A stretch of DNA of 64,000 nt from Meiothermus sp. GTDB taxonomy: Bacteria > Deinococcota > Deinococci > Deinococcales > Thermaceae. Below the pieces are notes generated by a model. The model made no database searches and had not been told where the DNA came from. It was given only the letters and a program-made list of their open reading frames with translations. The stretch is from assembly GCF_026004075.1 (NCBI RefSeq), contig NZ_BPIK01000001.1, positions 1,900,041-1,964,040 on the forward strand, read 5' to 3'. Below are positions 1 to 8,577 of this stretch, one piece after another. Position 1 is the stretch's first letter; each line of letters opens with the position of its first letter. The position numbers and the translations under genes are program-made.

Positions 1-2
1 AC

Positions 3-1184
3 GAGGGCAACTACTCGGCCTTTCGCCGCGAGCGGGCGCTTCAGGAAGAGCAGGAAGCCCGCGAATACGCCAACTGGCTCAAGGAGAAGGAGCGGCGCGA
101 GGGCATTCTGGAGCAGGCCCAGCGCTGGGCCCACAGCAGCGCCAAGCACGCCCGGCGCCTGCACAGCCTGGAAGCCCGTATGGCCCAGTTCATGGAGGAA
201 GCGGTGCAGGCGCCCGAGGCCGACGACCCCAGCCTGCGGATTCACTTCCCCCTGGAGAAGGAAGCCACCGCCGAGCGGGTGCTCGAGGGCTGGGAGTTAC
301 ACAAAACCCTGGGGGGCCGCCCGCTGTTTCAGATACCCCACCTGCTGGTGCGCAAGGGCGAGCGCATCGCCCTAATTGGCCCCAACGGGGCCGGCAAGAC
401 CACCCTGCTCAGGGTGCTGCTGGGCCTGCTGCCCTCCGACCATCCGGCGGGGCGGGTCAAAACCGGGCCGGGGGTGCGGGTGGGCTACTACGACCAGAAG
501 CTCTCCGGCTTCGACCCCGAGCTCACCCTGTTCGAGACCCTTTACCGGATGCTGGGCGAGAAGGCCCATGCCGCGCTGGGGGCCTGGATGTTTCCCTACG
601 AGGCCCAGTTCAAGCAGGTCAGGCACCTTTCGGGCGGGGAGCGGGCCCGGCTGGCCCTGCTCGCGCTTTCGTTGCAGCAGGCCAGCCTGCTGGTCTTGGA
701 CGAGCCCACCAACCACCTCGACCTCGAGACCGTGGAGGCCCTCGAGCAGGCCCTGCTGGACTACCCCGGTACGCTGCTGCTGGTCTCGCACGACCTGGCC
801 TTCCTCGACCGACTGGCTACCCGCACCTGGCACGTTCATAACGGGCAGTTCGCCGACTACCCGGCCCCGCCCGGCGAGTATCTGGAACGCCGGAATGTGC
901 GCATAGCGCCCGAGAAAAGCCCCGACCCCAAGCCCCAGAACCCCACCGCCAGGCCTGGCAGGGTTAAGGGCCGCTGGCACCTCGAGCGGGAAAAAGAACG
1001 GCTGGAGGCCGAGATAGCTGGGCTCGAGGCCCAGCTTCAGGCCGTGCTGGCCCAGGCCAACCAGCCCGGCCTGCACCACCTCGAGTACGCCCGGATTGCC
1101 GAGGAACAGCACCGACTCCAAGCCCTGCTCGAGCAGGCCTTCGCCCGCTGGGCCGAGGTCTCGGAGCGACTGGAAGCCCTGTAA
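3..1184 (+). CDS. ABC-F family ATPase, C-terminal part (5' end outside window)
   Basis: The reading frame is open from base 3, so the start lies upstream. The visible part begins in the arginine/glutamate-rich linker that joins the two ATPase domains of ABC-F proteins. The second ATPase domain follows with Walker A GPNGAGKTT (about base 382), signature LSGGERARLALL (about 628) and Walker B LLVLDEPTNHLDL (about 688). The tail (ERLEAEIAGLEAQLQ) is the coiled-coil C-terminal domain. There are no membrane segments. ABC-F proteins are soluble and mostly act on ribosomes (translation factors or antibiotic protection); which subtype this is cannot be decided from the half present. An internal ATG at 180 is not the true start. 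Confidence 0.93.
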   Translation, partial: EGNYSAFRRERALQEEQEAREYANWLKEKERREGILEQAQRWAHSSAKHARRLHSLEARMAQFMEEAVQAPEADDPSLRIHFPLEKEATAERVLEGWELHKTLGGRPLFQIPHLLVRKGERIALIGPNGAGKTTLLRVLLGLLPSDHPAGRVKTGPGVRVGYYDQKLSGFDPELTLFETLYRMLGEKAHAALGAWMFPYEAQFKQVRHLSGGERARLALLALSLQQASLLVLDEPTNHLDLETVEALEQALLDYPGTLLLVSHDLAFLDRLATRTWHVHNGQFADYPAPPGEYLERRNVRIAPEKSPDPKPQNPTARPGRVKGRWHLEREKERLEAEIAGLEAQLQAVLAQANQPGLHHLEYARIAEEQHRLQALLEQAFARWAEVSERLEAL

Positions 1185-1206
1185 GGGCGCCGTCACCCCC
1201 CACCTG

Positions 1207-1267
1207 ATTGTCCTAGCACAATCCGGCAACTTGTACCTTTCCCCGGCTGGAGCCCTGTGCATATAAT
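1207..1267 (+). promoter_or_regulatory. Promoter and candidate MocR operator
   Basis: The gap before the MocR gene holds an inverted repeat, ATTGT-N6-ACAAT (1207-1222), and a consensus TATAAT at 1262-1267. No convincing -35 box is found at 16-18 bp. The inverted repeat is a plausible autoregulatory site for the GntR-type regulator that follows. The -10 box is direct observation; the operator role is inference. Confidence 0.45.
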
Positions 1268-1291
1268 GCCCTCCATCACCAAGGAGGTTGC

Positions 1292-2746
1292 ATGGGGGTG
1301 CGGGTCAAGCTGCGGCATGACAAACATATGGCTTTGTACCGCCATATTGCCGAGGAGTTCCGCACCCGCATCGCCAAGGGCGAGCTGCCCCCCGGCACCC
1401 GGCTGCCCACGGTGCGGGCCCTGGCCCGCGAGGTAGGCACCACCCGCCTCACCGTGCACAACGCCTACCGCGAGCTACAGTCCGACGGGCTGATCGAGTC
1501 GGTGGTGGGGCGGGGCACCTTTGTGAGCCCGCAAGCCCGGCCCTCCACCCCGCTCAGCTTTGGCGAGCGGCTGGAGCCCGACTCGGTGCTCTCCGACCTG
1601 CACCGCCTGCAACACGCCCGGGTGTTGCACAACCTGGCCCTGGCCACCGCCGACCCTGCTCTGTTCCCGTATGCGGCGTTCTGGGCCTGCCTGGATAGCC
1701 TGAAGCCCCTGGCCCAGGAGGTTTTTGGCTATGGCTCCCTGATGGGCGAGCCCGAACTCCGGGTGGCTATTAGCGAGCTGCTGGAGCAGCGGGGCATCGG
1801 GGCCGACCCCAAGGAGGTGCTGGTCACAGTAGGGGGTCTGCAGGGACTGGCCCTGGTCTGCCGGGCCCTGGCCGAACCGGGCGAGGAGGTGCTGCTGGAA
1901 GAGCCCACCTACCTGGGCCTGCTGGGCATCCTCAAGCAGTTTCGCCTCAAGCCCCTGCCGGTGCCCCTGAACCCCGAAGGCCCCCGGCTCGAGGTGCTCG
2001 AGGCCCTGCTCAAGCGCCACCGCCCGCGCTTTTACTACACCATCCCCAGCTACCACAACCCCACCGGGCTGCGCTTCCAGGAGGGGCGGCTACAGGGTTT
2101 GCTCGAGCTGGCCCGCACCTACGGCTTCACCCTGGTCGAAGACGACACCCTGGGCCTCTTGTCCTACGAGAAAACCCCGCCCACCCCGCTCCTGGCCCTG
2201 GCCCAGCGGATGGGCCTGGAGGCCCAGGTAGTACACCTGGCCAGCCTCTCCAAGGTGCTGATGCCGGGCCTGCGCATCGGCTACCTGGTCGCCGCGCCGG
2301 CTTTGCTCGAACGCTTCCTCCCCCTGCACAACGTTTCCGACATCACCGGCCCCCCACCCCTCCTGCAGCGGGCCACCGCCCGCTTCATCCGCCAGGGCGG
2401 CCTGAAACAGCACCTCAAGCAGGTACTGCCTCTGTATCAGAAGCGGCGGGATACCCTCTTGCAGTCCCTGCGCCGCTACATGCCCAAAGGGGTGGAGTGG
2501 AGCCGTCCGGAGGGGGGCTTCTCCTGCTGGGTGAGCCTGCCCCGGCTTTTTTCCAACCTGGAGTTGCATCACCAGGCCCTGGCCCAGGGGGTAGCCATTA
2601 CCCCCGGCGAGGCTTTTTTAGTGCAGACCGACGAGACCATGCACTTCCGGCTGTGCTTTGGGGCCCAGACCGCCGAGGGCCTGGAGGAGGGGGTGAAAGA
2701 ACTGGCCAAACTGATCCGTGCGCGGGTTGCACAAGAACCGGCTTGA
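1292..2746 (+). CDS. MocR-type GntR/aminotransferase-like transcriptional regulator
   Basis: 484 aa, the usual MocR length. The N-terminal 70 residues are a GntR winged helix (LPTVRALAREVGTTRLTVHNAYRELQ). A fold-type I aminotransferase-like domain follows, with the PLP lysine in SLSKVLMPGLRIGY and the YHNPTG motif. The start is ATG 1292, with AAGGAGG four bases upstream. MocR proteins sense PLP adducts of amino compounds and usually control the adjacent catabolic or PLP genes. Here the gene ends 27 bp before the permease and reads in the same direction as the gamma-glutamylation genes, so it is the obvious candidate regulator of that cluster (inference). Confidence 0.9.
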   Translation: MGVRVKLRHDKHMALYRHIAEEFRTRIAKGELPPGTRLPTVRALAREVGTTRLTVHNAYRELQSDGLIESVVGRGTFVSPQARPSTPLSFGERLEPDSVLSDLHRLQHARVLHNLALATADPALFPYAAFWACLDSLKPLAQEVFGYGSLMGEPELRVAISELLEQRGIGADPKEVLVTVGGLQGLALVCRALAEPGEEVLLEEPTYLGLLGILKQFRLKPLPVPLNPEGPRLEVLEALLKRHRPRFYYTIPSYHNPTGLRFQEGRLQGLLELARTYGFTLVEDDTLGLLSYEKTPPTPLLALAQRMGLEAQVVHLASLSKVLMPGLRIGYLVAAPALLERFLPLHNVSDITGPPPLLQRATARFIRQGGLKQHLKQVLPLYQKRRDTLLQSLRRYMPKGVEWSRPEGGFSCWVSLPRLFSNLELHHQALAQGVAITPGEAFLVQTDETMHFRLCFGAQTAEGLEEGVKELAKLIRARVAQEPA

Positions 2747-2773
2747 AACGAGCGGATGGGAGGTAGCTCTGTT

Positions 2774-4231
2774 ATGGAAAACAAACCCAAAGCGGTGCGC
2801 GGGGCGCACTACGTAGACGTAGACAACACCTATCTAGAGAAGCGGCGCTTGCGCAAGAGCGCGGGCTGGGTGCTTTTGTGGGGTCTGGGGGTCGGCGCGG
2901 TTATCTCGGGCGACTTCTTCGGCTGGAACTTCGGGCTGGCCGCCGGGGGTTTTGGCGGGCTGCTGCTGGCCACGCTGGTGGTGGCGGTGATGTACGTGAC
3001 CATGGTGCTCTCCATCGCCGAGCTTTCCACCGCCCTGCCCCACGCAGGGGGCTTCTACTCCTTCACCCGCAGCGCCTTCGGCCCCAACTGGGCCTACCTG
3101 AACGGGGTCACCGACCTGATTGAGTACGTGATTACCCCGGCGGTGATCGTGGTGGGCATTGCTGGCTACATGAACGCGCTGGTTCCCGGTGTGCCGGCCT
3201 GGATCTGGTGGGCGGCCTTCTACGCCCTCTTTGTGGGCATCAACATCCGGGGTACGGCCCTTACCCTGCGGGTCTCGCTGATCGTAACCCTGCTGGCGCT
3301 GGCGGTACTGGTGGTCTTTTACGTAGCCGCGGGGTTCTCCGGCGCTTTTAGCTGGGATAAGGTCTTCAACATCGCGCCGCAGGAAGGGGGCTCGAGCTTC
3401 CTCCCCTTTGGCTGGTACGGGGTCTTTGCGGCGCTGCCGTTTGCCATCTGGTTCTATCTGGCCATCGAGCAGCTTCCCCTGGCCGCCGAGGAGTCCCACG
3501 ACGTGGTGCGGGACATGCCGCGGGCCCTCATCCTGGGCATTATCACCCTGCTGGTGCTCTCGGTGCTGACCCTCATCCTCAACACCGGGGTGGCCGGGGC
3601 CAAGGAGGTGGGCGAGTCGGGCGCGCCGCTGGAACTGGGCTTCAAGGCGGTCTTCGGCGACGCCGCTACCAGCACCTTCCTGACCCTGATTGCCATTACC
3701 GGTCTGGTGGCCAGCTTCCACGCCATCATCTACGCCTACGGGCGGCTCATCTTCGCCCTCTCGCGGGCCGGCTACCTGCCGACCGGGCTTTCCATCGTGA
3801 GCCGCTACCACACCCCACACTTCGCCCTGATTCTGGGCGCGGTGGTGGGCTTTTTGATGTGCGTGCTGATCAGCACCTTCTCGGACAGCGTAGGCGCGGC
3901 CTTGCTCAACATGGCGGTCTTCGGTGCGGTGATCTCCTACGCCATGGTGATGTTTGCCTATATCCGCCTGGCCCGCACCCGCCCCGACCTGCCCCGCCCC
4001 TACAAAAGCCCGTTGGGCGTGCCGGGGGCCTGGGTGGGGGCCATTCTGGCCCTGGTCTGCCTGGCCGCCACCTTCGCGGTGGAAAGCTACCGGCCGGGGG
4101 TGGTGGGCACGGCGGTGTTTGTGGTGCTGATGATGGCCTACTACTGGTTCTATAGCCGCTTCCGCCTGGTGGCCCAGGCCCCCGAGGAGGAAGCCGCCCT
4201 GATTGCCGAGGCCCAGCGGGAGATTCGCTAA
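2774..4231 (+). CDS. APC-family permease, ethanolamine-permease-like
   Basis: 485 aa from ATG 2774. That start is preferred over GTG/ATG codons 18 bp upstream because GGGAGGT at 2758-2764 then sits at normal spacing. About 12 hydrophobic helices are visible. The N-terminal helix region VISGDFFGWNFGLAAGGFGG closely resembles the ethanolamine permease branch of the amino acid-polyamine-organocation superfamily (VISGEYFGWN in the family, from memory). It would carry the amine substrate into the cell for the glutamylating enzyme encoded next. A role with putrescine or an amino acid is possible, since PuuP belongs to the same superfamily. Family confidence is high, substrate moderate. Confidence 0.85.
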   Translation: MENKPKAVRGAHYVDVDNTYLEKRRLRKSAGWVLLWGLGVGAVISGDFFGWNFGLAAGGFGGLLLATLVVAVMYVTMVLSIAELSTALPHAGGFYSFTRSAFGPNWAYLNGVTDLIEYVITPAVIVVGIAGYMNALVPGVPAWIWWAAFYALFVGINIRGTALTLRVSLIVTLLALAVLVVFYVAAGFSGAFSWDKVFNIAPQEGGSSFLPFGWYGVFAALPFAIWFYLAIEQLPLAAEESHDVVRDMPRALILGIITLLVLSVLTLILNTGVAGAKEVGESGAPLELGFKAVFGDAATSTFLTLIAITGLVASFHAIIYAYGRLIFALSRAGYLPTGLSIVSRYHTPHFALILGAVVGFLMCVLISTFSDSVGAALLNMAVFGAVISYAMVMFAYIRLARTRPDLPRPYKSPLGVPGAWVGAILALVCLAATFAVESYRPGVVGTAVFVVLMMAYYWFYSRFRLVAQAPEEEAALIAEAQREIR

Positions 4232-4332
4232 GCCCCGGCCCAATGCCGGGTCTGTTGTATGACCCAAAAGGTGTGTGAAGAGACCCTCGAGGGCAGCAAA
4301 TGTGCGCCGCCCAGGCGCAGAGGTGGTAATAG

Positions 4333-5709
4333 ATGACGGAAAACGCCGCAAGAAATCTCAGTTGGCTGGCCCATAAGGTCGGCATCGGCGAGATTGACAC
4401 AGTTTTGGTGGGCTTCCCCGACCACTACGGGCGGCTGATGGGCAAGCGCTTCGAGGCCGAGTACTTTCTGGAAGAGGTGGCAGAGCACGGCACCCACGGC
4501 TGCGACTACCTGCTCACCACCGACATGGAGATGGAGCCGGTGCAGGGCTACCGCTTTGCCAACTGGGAGCTGGGCTACGGCGACTTTCACTTAGTGCCCG
4601 ACCTTGCCACCCTGCGGCCTGCGACCTGGCTCGAGAAGAGCGCCATCGTGCTCTGTGACCTCGAGGACGAGCGCACCCACCGCCTGATTGGGGTGGCCCC
4701 CCGCACCCTTCTAAAGCAGCAGCTCGAGCGGGCCAGGGCCATGGGCTACACCGTGATGGCAGCCTCGGAGCTGGAGTACTACCTTTACCAAGTCTCCTAC
4801 CGCCAGGCCCACCAGCAGGGGTACGGCGGGCTCGAGCCCGCCGGGTACTACCTCGAGGACTACCACCTGCTCCAGGGCACCCGCGAGGAACCCTTTACCC
4901 GCGCGGTGCGCCAGCACCTGAAGGCTTCCGGCATCCCGGTGGAGAACTCCAAAGGGGAGTGGGGCCTGGGCCAGCACGAGGTAAACCTGCGCTACGCCGA
5001 GGCCCTGGAGATGGCCGACCGGCACGTCCTCTTCAAGCAATGCCTGAAAGAGGTGGCCGAGTCTATGAGCCTTTCCGTGACCTTTATGGCCAAGCCCCAC
5101 CACGGCCAGGCCGGTTCTTCCTGCCACATCCACCTCTCGCTCTGGAAGGACGGCCAGAACGCCTTCGCCGGCGAGGAGGCCTTTGGGCCGGTGCAGGGCT
5201 CGAGGATCTTCGGGCAGTTTCTGGCTGGCTGGATTGCCCACATCCCCGACTTCATGCCCTTCTACGCCCCCACCGTCAACAGCTACAAACGCTACGAGGA
5301 CGGCTCTTGGGCTCCCACCCGGCTGGCCTGGAGCTACGACAACCGCACCGCCGGGTTCCGCGTGGTGGGGCGGGGGGCCTCGCTGCGCATCGAGTGCCGA
5401 ATTGGAGGGGCCGACCTGAACCCCTACCTGGCCCTGGCCGCCGCGCTGGCCTCGGGGCTCGATGGGCTGGAGCAGGGCCTCACCCCGCCCCCCATCTTCC
5501 AGGGCGACATCTACCAGGCCCGCCACCTGCCGCGCGTACCCTACACCCTGGGCGAGGCCGCCGAGGGGTTTGCCCAGAGTACCTTTGCCAAAGCTGCCCT
5601 GGGCGAAGCGGCCCACGAACACTACACCCACTTCTTCAAGAGCGAGTGGCAGGCCTTCAACCGGGCCGTCACCGACTGGGAGCGCAAGCGGTATTATGAG
5701 CGGATTTGA
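4333..5709 (+). CDS. Glutamine synthetase-like gamma-glutamyl-amine ligase
   Basis: 458 aa. It has the glutamine synthetase catalytic domain (ELEYYLY, GQHEVNLRYAEAL, KPHHGQAGSSCHIHLS, NSYKRY, the arginine-rich RVVGRG and RIECRIGGADLNPYLALAAALA) but lacks the C-terminal adenylylation region of GlnA. Such proteins (PuuA; Streptomyces GlnA3/GlnA4) join glutamate to an amine using ATP. The company of an ethanolamine-type permease, an SDR, an ALDH and an amidotransferase points to gamma-glutamylation of an amine rather than ammonia assimilation. RBS GAGGTGG lies upstream of ATG 4333. An SDR follows after 12 bp. The exact amine is inferred only. Confidence 0.87.
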   Translation: MTENAARNLSWLAHKVGIGEIDTVLVGFPDHYGRLMGKRFEAEYFLEEVAEHGTHGCDYLLTTDMEMEPVQGYRFANWELGYGDFHLVPDLATLRPATWLEKSAIVLCDLEDERTHRLIGVAPRTLLKQQLERARAMGYTVMAASELEYYLYQVSYRQAHQQGYGGLEPAGYYLEDYHLLQGTREEPFTRAVRQHLKASGIPVENSKGEWGLGQHEVNLRYAEALEMADRHVLFKQCLKEVAESMSLSVTFMAKPHHGQAGSSCHIHLSLWKDGQNAFAGEEAFGPVQGSRIFGQFLAGWIAHIPDFMPFYAPTVNSYKRYEDGSWAPTRLAWSYDNRTAGFRVVGRGASLRIECRIGGADLNPYLALAAALASGLDGLEQGLTPPPIFQGDIYQARHLPRVPYTLGEAAEGFAQSTFAKAALGEAAHEHYTHFFKSEWQAFNRAVTDWERKRYYERI

Positions 5710-5721
5710 GGGAGGTCTTGC

Positions 5722-6492
5722 ATGCAACTAGCCGACAAAGTAGCCCTGATTACCGGAGCCGCCAGCGGGATTGGCCGCGAGGCCGCGCTGCTTTTTGCCC
5801 GCGAGGGGGCCAGGGTGGTGGCGGTGGATCTCTCGGAAAAAGGCCTCGAGACCGTGGAGGCCATTCGAAGCGCGGGGGGCCAGGCCCACTTCGTGCAGGC
5901 CGACGTCTCGAAGGCCGAGGATGCCCAGCGGATGGTGTCTGAGGCCGAACGGGTCTTTGGGCGGCTGGAGATCCTCTTTAATAACGCGGGCATCTCCCAC
6001 GCCGAGGACGACGACGCCATCCACACCAGCGAGGCGGTCTGGGATCTGACCTTCGCGGTCAACGTCAAGGGGGTCTTCCTGGGCTGCAAGTACGGCATCC
6101 CGGCTTTGCAGCGGGCCGGGGGCGGCAGCATCATCAACACCGCTTCCTTTGTGGCCTTTATGGGAGCCGCCACCCCCCAACTGGCCTACACCGCCAGCAA
6201 AGGGGCGGTGCTCTCCATGACCCGCGAGCTGGCGGTCATCCACGCCCGGCAGGGCATCCGGGTGAATGCGCTCTGCCCGGGCCCCTTGCAGACCGAGCTC
6301 TTGATGAAGTACCTGGACACCCCCGAGAAGCGCCAGCGCCGGCTGGTGCACATCCCCATGGGCCGCTTCGGCCAGGCCGCCGAGATTGCCCAGGCCGCTT
6401 TGTACCTGGCGAGCCCGGCCTCTTCGTTCATGACCGGGGCGGCTTTGCTGGTGGATGGGGGCATTACCGCCGCCTACGTCACCCCGGAGTGA
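5722..6492 (+). CDS. Short-chain dehydrogenase/reductase of the gamma-glutamylation cluster
   Basis: 256 aa, a classical SDR. It has a Rossmann glycine motif TGAASGIG near residue 12, an acidic residue after beta-2 (VVAVDLS) suggesting NAD rather than NADP, NNAG near 90, and the catalytic Tyr-x3-Lys in YTASKGA with an upstream Ser (NTASF). It would oxidise an alcohol to an aldehyde. In the E. coli Puu pathway this step is an amine oxidation by the flavoprotein PuuB. An alcohol dehydrogenase here implies that the glutamylated substrate carries a hydroxyl group, as ethanolamine does. RBS GGGAGGT precedes ATG 5722; the next gene starts 4 bp after the stop. Confidence 0.9.
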   Translation: MQLADKVALITGAASGIGREAALLFAREGARVVAVDLSEKGLETVEAIRSAGGQAHFVQADVSKAEDAQRMVSEAERVFGRLEILFNNAGISHAEDDDAIHTSEAVWDLTFAVNVKGVFLGCKYGIPALQRAGGGSIINTASFVAFMGAATPQLAYTASKGAVLSMTRELAVIHARQGIRVNALCPGPLQTELLMKYLDTPEKRQRRLVHIPMGRFGQAAEIAQAALYLASPASSFMTGAALLVDGGITAAYVTPE

Positions 6493-6496
6493 GGCC

Positions 6497-7885
6497 ATGC
6501 AGATTCAAAAAACCATCAGCCCCGTAGACGGGCGCGTGTACGTCGAGCGAACCCTGGCCGGGCCAGCGGAGCTCGAGCACGCCCTGGCCCTGGCCGCCCG
6601 GGCCCAGAAAGCCTGGGCCCAGACCCCGCTGGACGGGCGGCTGGCCGTGGTGAACCGCATGGTGGAGGTCATGCTGGGGGCCACAGAGGCAATAGCCGAG
6701 GAACTGACCTGGCAGATGGGCCGGCCCATCCGCTACAGCCCCAAGGAGGTTCAGGGGGGCTTTGCCGAGCGGGCCCGCTACATGGCCCGCATCGCCCCGG
6801 CCGCCCTGCAGGACATCCCCGCCGAGGCCCTGCCGGGCTTCACCCGCTTCATCCGGCGGGAGCCTTTGGGGGTGGTGCTGGTGCTGGCCCCCTGGAACTA
6901 CCCCTACCTGACCTCGGTCAACACCATCGTACCGGCCATCCTGGCCGGGAATGCGGTGCTGCTCAAGCACTCCGCCCAGACCCCCCTGGTGGCCGAGCGC
7001 TACGCCTGGGCCTTTCAGGAGGCCGGGCTGCCGGAGGGGGTCTTCCAGTACCTGCACATGGACCACGACCTCACCGCCCAGGCCATCGCCGACCCGCGGG
7101 TGGCCTTCGTGGCCTTTACCGGCTCGGTGGCGGGGGGGCGGGCGGTGGAGCGGGCCGCCGCGGGGCATTTCAAGGGGGTGGCCCTCGAGCTTGGCGGCAA
7201 AGACCCGGCCTATGTGCGGCCCGACGCCGACCTCGAGTACAGCGCGGTCAACCTGGTGGATGGGGCCATGTTCAACTCGGGCCAGTCGTGCTGCGGGGTG
7301 GAGCGCATCTACGTACACGAGTCCATCTACCAGCCTTTCGTGGAGGCCTTCGTGGCCGAGGCCCTGCGGCTTCGGCTGGGCAACCCCCTCGAGCCCGAGA
7401 CCACCCTGGGCCCCATGGTGCGCACCGAGGCCGCCGAGTTCGTGCGGGCCCAGATTGCCGAGGCCATCGCCCAGGGAGCCCAGGCCCTCATCAACCCCAA
7501 GGACTTCCCCGCCGACGCCCCCGGCACGCCCTACCTGGCCCCCCAGGTGCTGGTGAACGTGAACCACCGGATGCGGGTGATGGTGGAGGAGAGCTTTGGC
7601 CCGGTGGTGGGCATTATGCCGGTCAAAAGCGACGAAGAGGCCCTATTGCTGATGAACGACTCCCCCTACGGCCTCACCGCCTCCATCTGGAGCCAGGACG
7701 AGGACGCGGCCCTGCGGCTCGGGGCGGGCCTCGAGACCGGCACGGTCTTCCTCAACCGCTGCGACTACCTCGATCCGGCGCTGGCCTGGACCGGGGTCAA
7801 GGAGTCCGGGCGGGGCTGCTCGCTCTCGGTGCTGGGCTACGAGCAGCTCACCCGGCCCAAGTCGTATCATCTGCGTAAACCATGA
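6497..7885 (+). CDS. NAD(P)-dependent aldehyde dehydrogenase of the gamma-glutamylation cluster
   Basis: 462 aa from ATG 6497, four bases after the SDR stop, with a GGAG-type RBS in the SDR tail. An upstream in-frame start at 6455 lies inside the SDR gene and is rejected. ALDH superfamily marks are LAPWNYPYL, the cofactor-loop FTGSVAGG, the general-base Glu in LELGGKDPAY and the nucleophile Cys in NSGQSCCGVERIYV. It would oxidise the gamma-glutamyl aldehyde to the acid (gamma-glutamylglycine if the substrate is ethanolamine). It is translationally coupled to the amidotransferase gene through an ATGA overlap. Confidence 0.92.
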   Translation: MQIQKTISPVDGRVYVERTLAGPAELEHALALAARAQKAWAQTPLDGRLAVVNRMVEVMLGATEAIAEELTWQMGRPIRYSPKEVQGGFAERARYMARIAPAALQDIPAEALPGFTRFIRREPLGVVLVLAPWNYPYLTSVNTIVPAILAGNAVLLKHSAQTPLVAERYAWAFQEAGLPEGVFQYLHMDHDLTAQAIADPRVAFVAFTGSVAGGRAVERAAAGHFKGVALELGGKDPAYVRPDADLEYSAVNLVDGAMFNSGQSCCGVERIYVHESIYQPFVEAFVAEALRLRLGNPLEPETTLGPMVRTEAAEFVRAQIAEAIAQGAQALINPKDFPADAPGTPYLAPQVLVNVNHRMRVMVEESFGPVVGIMPVKSDEEALLLMNDSPYGLTASIWSQDEDAALRLGAGLETGTVFLNRCDYLDPALAWTGVKESGRGCSLSVLGYEQLTRPKSYHLRKP

Positions 7886-8577
7886 AACTCGCCGTACTGG
7901 TCTGCGACGAACCCCCGCCGGGCTTGAGCGGGATTGCCGGCGATTACCCCGCCATGTTCGAGCGGCTGCTGGGCCAGGCCCTCACCCCCTTCGACGTGCG
8001 GGCGGGGCAGTACCCGGCCCAGGTGGAGGATTTTCAGGGCTATCTGATTACGGGCTCGCGGGCCTCGGTCTACGACCCCCTGCCCTGGATTCCCCCGCTG
8101 GAAGATTTTGTGCGGGCCGTGGCCGCCTCGCCCAGCAAGCTGGTGGGGATCTGCTTCGGCCATCAGATGATTGGGCAGGCCCTGGGCGGACGGGTGGAGC
8201 GCTGGCCCCTGGGCTGGGGGGTGGGAATCCACCGTTTTTCGGTCTACCGGCGGGCCCCCTGGATGGAGCCATTCCTGGAGGAGTTTCGGCTCATCCTCTC
8301 CTGCCAGGATCAGATTACCCAGCTGCCGCCAGGGGCAGTGGTGCTGGGCGGGAGCGCGTTTAGCCCCCATGCCCTGATTCAGATAGGCCTCAACGTGCTG
8401 GGTATACAGCCCCACCCGGAGTTCCCCAAAGCCTTCGCCGAGGCCCTCCTGGAGCAGCGACGCCTCTGGGTTGGGCCGGAACGCTACGCCGAGGCCAAGG
8501 CCAGCTTTGCTCTGGAGCCCAGCGCCAAGGAGGTGGCCGGCTGGATTCGGAATTTTCTCGCTACCGGGCCTTCTTAA
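7882..8577 (+). CDS. Class I glutamine amidotransferase-like gamma-glutamyl hydrolase
   Basis: 231 aa. The nucleophile elbow Cys is in LVGICFGHQMIG and the catalytic His and Glu are in GIQPHPEF, so the triad is complete. There is no synthetase domain, so it is a stand-alone GATase1 protein. In gamma-glutamylation pathways this fold (PuuD is a related class) releases glutamate from the oxidised product. It starts 4 bp inside the ALDH gene (ATGA overlap), consistent with one transcript and the last pathway step. The fold is certain; assignment as the pathway hydrolase comes from gene order. Confidence 0.85.
   Translation: MKLAVLVCDEPPPGLSGIAGDYPAMFERLLGQALTPFDVRAGQYPAQVEDFQGYLITGSRASVYDPLPWIPPLEDFVRAVAASPSKLVGICFGHQMIGQALGGRVERWPLGWGVGIHRFSVYRRAPWMEPFLEEFRLILSCQDQITQLPPGAVVLGGSAFSPHALIQIGLNVLGIQPHPEFPKAFAEALLEQRRLWVGPERYAEAKASFALEPSAKEVAGWIRNFLATGPS

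Noticed and set aside
2834-4351. 505-codon antisense frame across the permease gene
   Set aside because: His/Gly/Gln-rich shadow translation; the sense strand encodes a clear membrane transporter.
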